64,000 nucleotides of DNA from Mesorhizobium loti. GTDB taxonomy: Bacteria; Pseudomonadota; Alphaproteobacteria; Rhizobiales; Rhizobiaceae. The notes under the pieces were generated by a model, which was not told where the DNA came from, searched no databases, and saw only the letters and a list, made by a program, of their open reading frames with translations. A program made the position numbers and the translations under genes. This document shows positions 63,855 to 64,000 of the stretch, piece after piece; position 1 is the stretch's first letter, and every line of letters starts with the position of its first letter. The DNA lies in NCBI RefSeq assembly GCF_001510895.1, contig NZ_LPWA01000097.1:1-64000 (forward strand). Reading direction: 5' to 3'.

Positions 63855-64000
63855 ATGATCCGCAAGAAAGACCGTCGCCTTCGTGTCGGTGTGCTCGGCT
63901 GCGGGCCGATCGCGCAGTTCGCGCATCTGGAGTCCTGCGTGAAGGCAAGCAATGCCGACCTCTACGCGATCTGCGATGCGGCGCCCGATCTGCTCGCTCG
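63855..64000 (+). CDS. Gfo/Idh/MocA family oxidoreductase (partial, runs off the window)
   Basis: ATG 63855, five bases after the preceding stop, begins MIRKKDRRLRVGVLGCGPIA and continues 'HLESCVKASNADLYAICDAA', a Rossmann nucleotide-binding start of the Gfo/Idh/MocA family. Only 48 codons are inside the window. It would be the second such dehydrogenase of this sugar locus. Confidence 0.85.
   Translation, partial: MIRKKDRRLRVGVLGCGPIAQFAHLESCVKASNADLYAICDAAPDLLA

Overview
This 64 kb window is chromosomal DNA from a GC-rich alphaproteobacterium, most likely Mesorhizobium or a close relative in the Rhizobiales. The reasons are the gene families (RibH2-type lumazine synthase behind an FMN riboswitch, class II fructose-bisphosphate aldolase, many sugar ABC transporters and solute-binding proteins, IclR/LysR/Lrp/LacI regulators), the third-position GC bias, and three RIME-like palindromic repeats between genes. 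No tRNA, rRNA, CRISPR array or prophage was seen. The taxon is inferred from family recognition, not from a search.

Layout. 1-312: tail of an IS110-type transposase and a palindromic repeat. 313-6506: a ribose-type ABC importer (minus) divergent from mtnK-mtnA (plus), with one perfect 29-bp inverted repeat holding both -35 boxes; the importer probably takes up methylthioribose or a related sugar. 6507-9764: repeat, FMN riboswitch-ribH2, fba, a small membrane protein and an MgtC-family protein. 9792-17228: a compact five-gene minus-strand cluster (SWIM protein, DUF5691, MoxR ATPase, DUF5682, VWA protein) of unknown function. 17225-31831: two paralogous IclR regulators, each divergent from catabolic or transport genes (aminotransferase; amino-acid permease-P450-aldehyde dehydrogenase) and the second heading a Tm-1-like/HAD/aminotransferase operon. 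A GST, a quinone-oxidoreductase-like gene, LysR and VOC genes lie between. 31884-40343: the 4-hydroxyphenylacetate/homoprotocatechuate meta-cleavage pathway (hpaA, hpaBC, hpaR, hpaF-E-D-G-H). 40562-44471: a 2-oxoglutarate/Fe(II)-type oxygenase and the methionine importer metQNI. 44681-47672: a three-gene unit of family-3 solute-binding protein, DAACS-family symporter and Asp/Glu racemase. 47879-54856: assorted single genes (SDR, AnmK-like kinase, GNAT, DHFR-like, GFA, ECF sigma factor, MFS/Lrp pair, EthD). 55017-64000: a LacI-regulated sugar locus with a KbaZ/GatZ-like aldolase subunit, PfkB kinase, two Gfo/Idh/MocA dehydrogenases, an ABC importer and a sugar-phosphate isomerase.

Three observations stand out. 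First, the DAACS transporter at 45475 sits in an operon with a periplasmic binding protein and has lost most of the classical sodium-site residues and the substrate arginine; it may be a binding-protein-dependent DAACS system. Second, nearly the same 18-bp operator lies in front of both IclR genes and in front of the hpaF operon. Third, at least eleven otherwise normal genes each carry one single-base deletion, almost always in a short G or C run. This looks like residual sequencing error rather than real gene decay, so the frameshifted genes are annotated here as genes, with the break position given.
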